Part shown: piece after piece, positions 6,898-8,169 of the stretch
Position numbering within the stretch: position 1 is the stretch's first letter
How the letters are laid out: every line of letters starts with the position of its first letter
Assembly (NCBI GenBank): GCA_014376425.1
Contig: JACMRO010000173.1
Span: 1-8,169, forward strand
DNA: 8,169 nt
From: Rubritepida sp.
GTDB taxonomy: Bacteria; Pseudomonadota; Alphaproteobacteria; Acetobacterales; Acetobacteraceae
Reading direction: 5' to 3'
Translations under genes and position numbers: made by a program
The notes under the pieces: model-generated
Seen by the model: the letters and a program-made list of their open reading frames with translations, nothing else
Databases searched by the model: none
Told to the model about the DNA's origin: nothing

Positions 6898-8169
6898 CCT
6901 TCCGCCTCCCATTCGGCGCGGCGCGCCAGGTGGTCGAAATCCCGGCCGCGATTTTCCCGCCCGGGGTCGGGCCGGCTGACGAAGGCGCGGTCGCCCAGCA
7001 GGAAGTCGTGCAGCAGCCACTCCAGCCCTTCGCCGGCCGCCTCCACCAGGCCGGCCGCATCGTCGAAGTCGCGCGTCTCGCCGGCCGGCTCGCCGCCGGA
7101 CAGCCGCCAGTAGGTCAGCCGTGCCGCCAGGCCATCGATGCCGGCGAAGCCGTCGCGTGCCAGCAGCAGGCCCTCCAGCGGGAGTTGTGGGGCGGTGCCG
7201 CGCTCGACATCGCCGCGCGCCGGCATGATGCCGGTCTTGTAATCGAACACCACCAGCTCTCCGTTCCGGCGCTCATCGATGCGGTCGGCCCGGCCATGCA
7301 GCAGGACGCCGCGGAAGCTGGCTTCACCCTTCGCCTCGGTATGGCTGCGGCGGATCGGGTGGGCTGCGCGCATCTCCGCCTCCGCCTTGACCACCCACTC
7401 GCCGATGCGGGCCAGGCGGGGGCGCCAGAAGGCGTCCAGCGAGGGGCGCAGCGCCGCATCCAGCAGGGCGGCGTGCGCCGCCGCGTCCCAGTCCGCCGCG
7501 TCCCAGTCCACCGCGTCACCGGCGATGAAGCGATGCATCGCCCGGTGGACGATGTCGCCATACTCGCGGGCGCCGATCTCCGCCTCCAGCGGTTCCAGCG
7601 GCCGCAGGTTCAACATGCGCCGGGCGTAATAAGCGTAGGGGTCGGCGATCAGCGTGCCGACCTCCGTCACCGAGATGCGGCGAGGGCGCAGATGCGCGGC
7701 AGGCGCCGGGCGCGGCCGTTCGGGCATGGGCAGCGGCCCCGCAGGCTGGTCCAGCGCCGCCGCCCAGCCCACCGCCTCGCCGGCCGGCAGGGCCAGGCCT
7801 TCGGGGTGCGCCGCGTTGCGCTGGCCGCGCAGGAAGGTGTGCAGCCGGGTCAACCACCGCGCAGGCACGGTGGGCGCGCCACCGCGCCGGCCAGCGCGCG
7901 ACAGCACCGCCTCGCCGGCGCTGGCCGCCACCAGCAGGAAGTCGGCGGCGACGCGGCCGATGCGCTCCTCGGGCGCCGGCAGGCCGAATTCGGCGCGCAT
8001 CAGCCGGCCCATCCAGGGGCCTGGATCCGTCGCCAGCGGCCACACCGCCTCGTCCAGGCCGCCCAGCACGACGCGATCGAAATGCAGCAGCCGGGCCCCC
8101 AGCAGGCCCAGGATGGCGACGCGGGGATGCGCCGAGTGGCTACGCGGCCGGCGCGCGACGCCGAGCGCC
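6894..8169 (-). CDS. addB: Double-strand break repair protein AddB, C-terminal 424 residues (5' end outside window)
   Basis: The frame is open from the window edge to the TGA at 6896-6894, covering roughly the C-terminal 40% of a protein near 1000 residues in this group. AddB is the partner of AddA: it has an inactivated helicase fold for recombination-hotspot recognition and a C-terminal nuclease. Visible segments, numbered from the first complete codon, include HFDRVVLGGLDEAVWP (29-44), PWMGRLMRAEFGLP (about 51-64), GAPTVPARWL (97-106), ISVTEVGTLIADPYAYYARR (165-184) and the nuclease core GRADRID (292-298, D295) plus FDYKTG (308-313, D309 and K311), then QLPLE from Q328. The catalytic aspartates and lysine are present. 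The visible part contains no cysteine, so it lacks the C-terminal iron-sulfur cysteines known from Bacillus AddB. The type matches alphaproteobacterial AddB. It overlaps addA by 4 nt. Confidence 0.95.
   Translation of the reverse strand, partial: ALGVARRPRSHSAHPRVAILGLLGARLLHFDRVVLGGLDEAVWPLATDPGPWMGRLMRAEFGLPAPEERIGRVAADFLLVAASAGEAVLSRAGRRGGAPTVPARWLTRLHTFLRGQRNAAHPEGLALPAGEAVGWAAALDQPAGPLPMPERPRPAPAAHLRPRRISVTEVGTLIADPYAYYARRMLNLRPLEPLEAEIGAREYGDIVHRAMHRFIAGDAVDWDAADWDAAAHAALLDAALRPSLDAFWRPRLARIGEWVVKAEAEMRAAHPIRRSHTEAKGEASFRGVLLHGRADRIDERRNGELVVFDYKTGIMPARGDVERGTAPQLPLEGLLLARDGFAGIDGLAARLTYWRLSGGEPAGETRDFDDAAGLVEAAGEGLEWLLHDFLLGDRAFVSRPDPGRENRGRDFDHLARRAEWEAEG
6905..6909 (-). promoter_or_regulatory. 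Ribosome binding site that sets the addA TTG start
   Basis: GGAGG sits inside the last codons of addB, exactly 7 nt before TTG (6897-6895). The in-frame ATG at 6912-6910 lies immediately upstream of this site and so cannot use it. Confidence 0.7.
7478..7517 (-). repeat. 15-nt in-frame tandem repeat inside addB
   Basis: The plus-strand unit CCGCCGCGTCCCAGT occurs at 7478-7492 and 7493-7507, exactly repeated, followed by a 10-nt partial copy with one mismatch (7508-7517). It encodes the repeating residues in VDWDAADWDAAAH, between the ARRML/IVHRAMHRF region and the nuclease core. The period is a multiple of three, so the frame is kept. Confidence 0.85.

Noticed and set aside
3838..7113. A 1091-codon open frame on the plus strand opposite addA
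   Set aside because: Its translation is rich in Q, R, G, A and H with no recognisable domain. It mirrors addA codons in very GC-rich DNA, where stops are rare in antisense frames. addA has complete motifs.

Overview
The window is GC-rich DNA (roughly 70% G+C by eye). It carries six genes, all on the minus strand, so the biological order runs from high to low coordinates: addB (5' end outside the window), addA, trxA, a PQQ-type aldose/sorbosone dehydrogenase, a cytochrome P450, then the 5' part of an M20-family amidohydrolase. The addB-addA-trxA order and the AddB sequence type are typical of Alphaproteobacteria. The base composition and the PQQ dehydrogenase make an Acetobacteraceae-like organism (Roseomonas or a relative) plausible, but that is inference, not proof.

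Region by region (right to left): 8169-6894 is the last 424 codons of addB. addA (6897-3436) overlaps it by 4 nt in a TTGA stop/start arrangement, with a strong ribosome binding site before a TTG start. A 54-nt gap holding small inverted repeats precedes trxA (3381-3049). After 25 nt comes the secreted dehydrogenase (3023-1893), whose stop codon abuts the ATG of the P450 (1892-564) with no space. A 274-nt non-coding stretch (563-290) follows, with a 35-nt tandem direct repeat, an 18-nt perfect palindrome and a third related inverted element. The M20 hydrolase then starts at 289 with its own ribosome binding site and leaves the window.

Function: AddA and AddB form the helicase-nuclease that resects double-strand breaks for RecA-dependent repair, and both visible nuclease sites look intact. 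TrxA is the general disulfide reductase. The dehydrogenase probably oxidises sugars in the periplasm, and the P450 is a soluble mono-oxygenase of unknown substrate. Spacing suggests trxA, the dehydrogenase and the P450 are co-transcribed, possibly with addBA. I see no RNA gene, CRISPR array, insertion sequence or defence system beyond AddAB. The least ordinary items are the TGATCA-centred repeat cluster behind the P450 gene, the dehydrogenase-P450 pairing, and altered residues in an otherwise conserved motif of the dehydrogenase.
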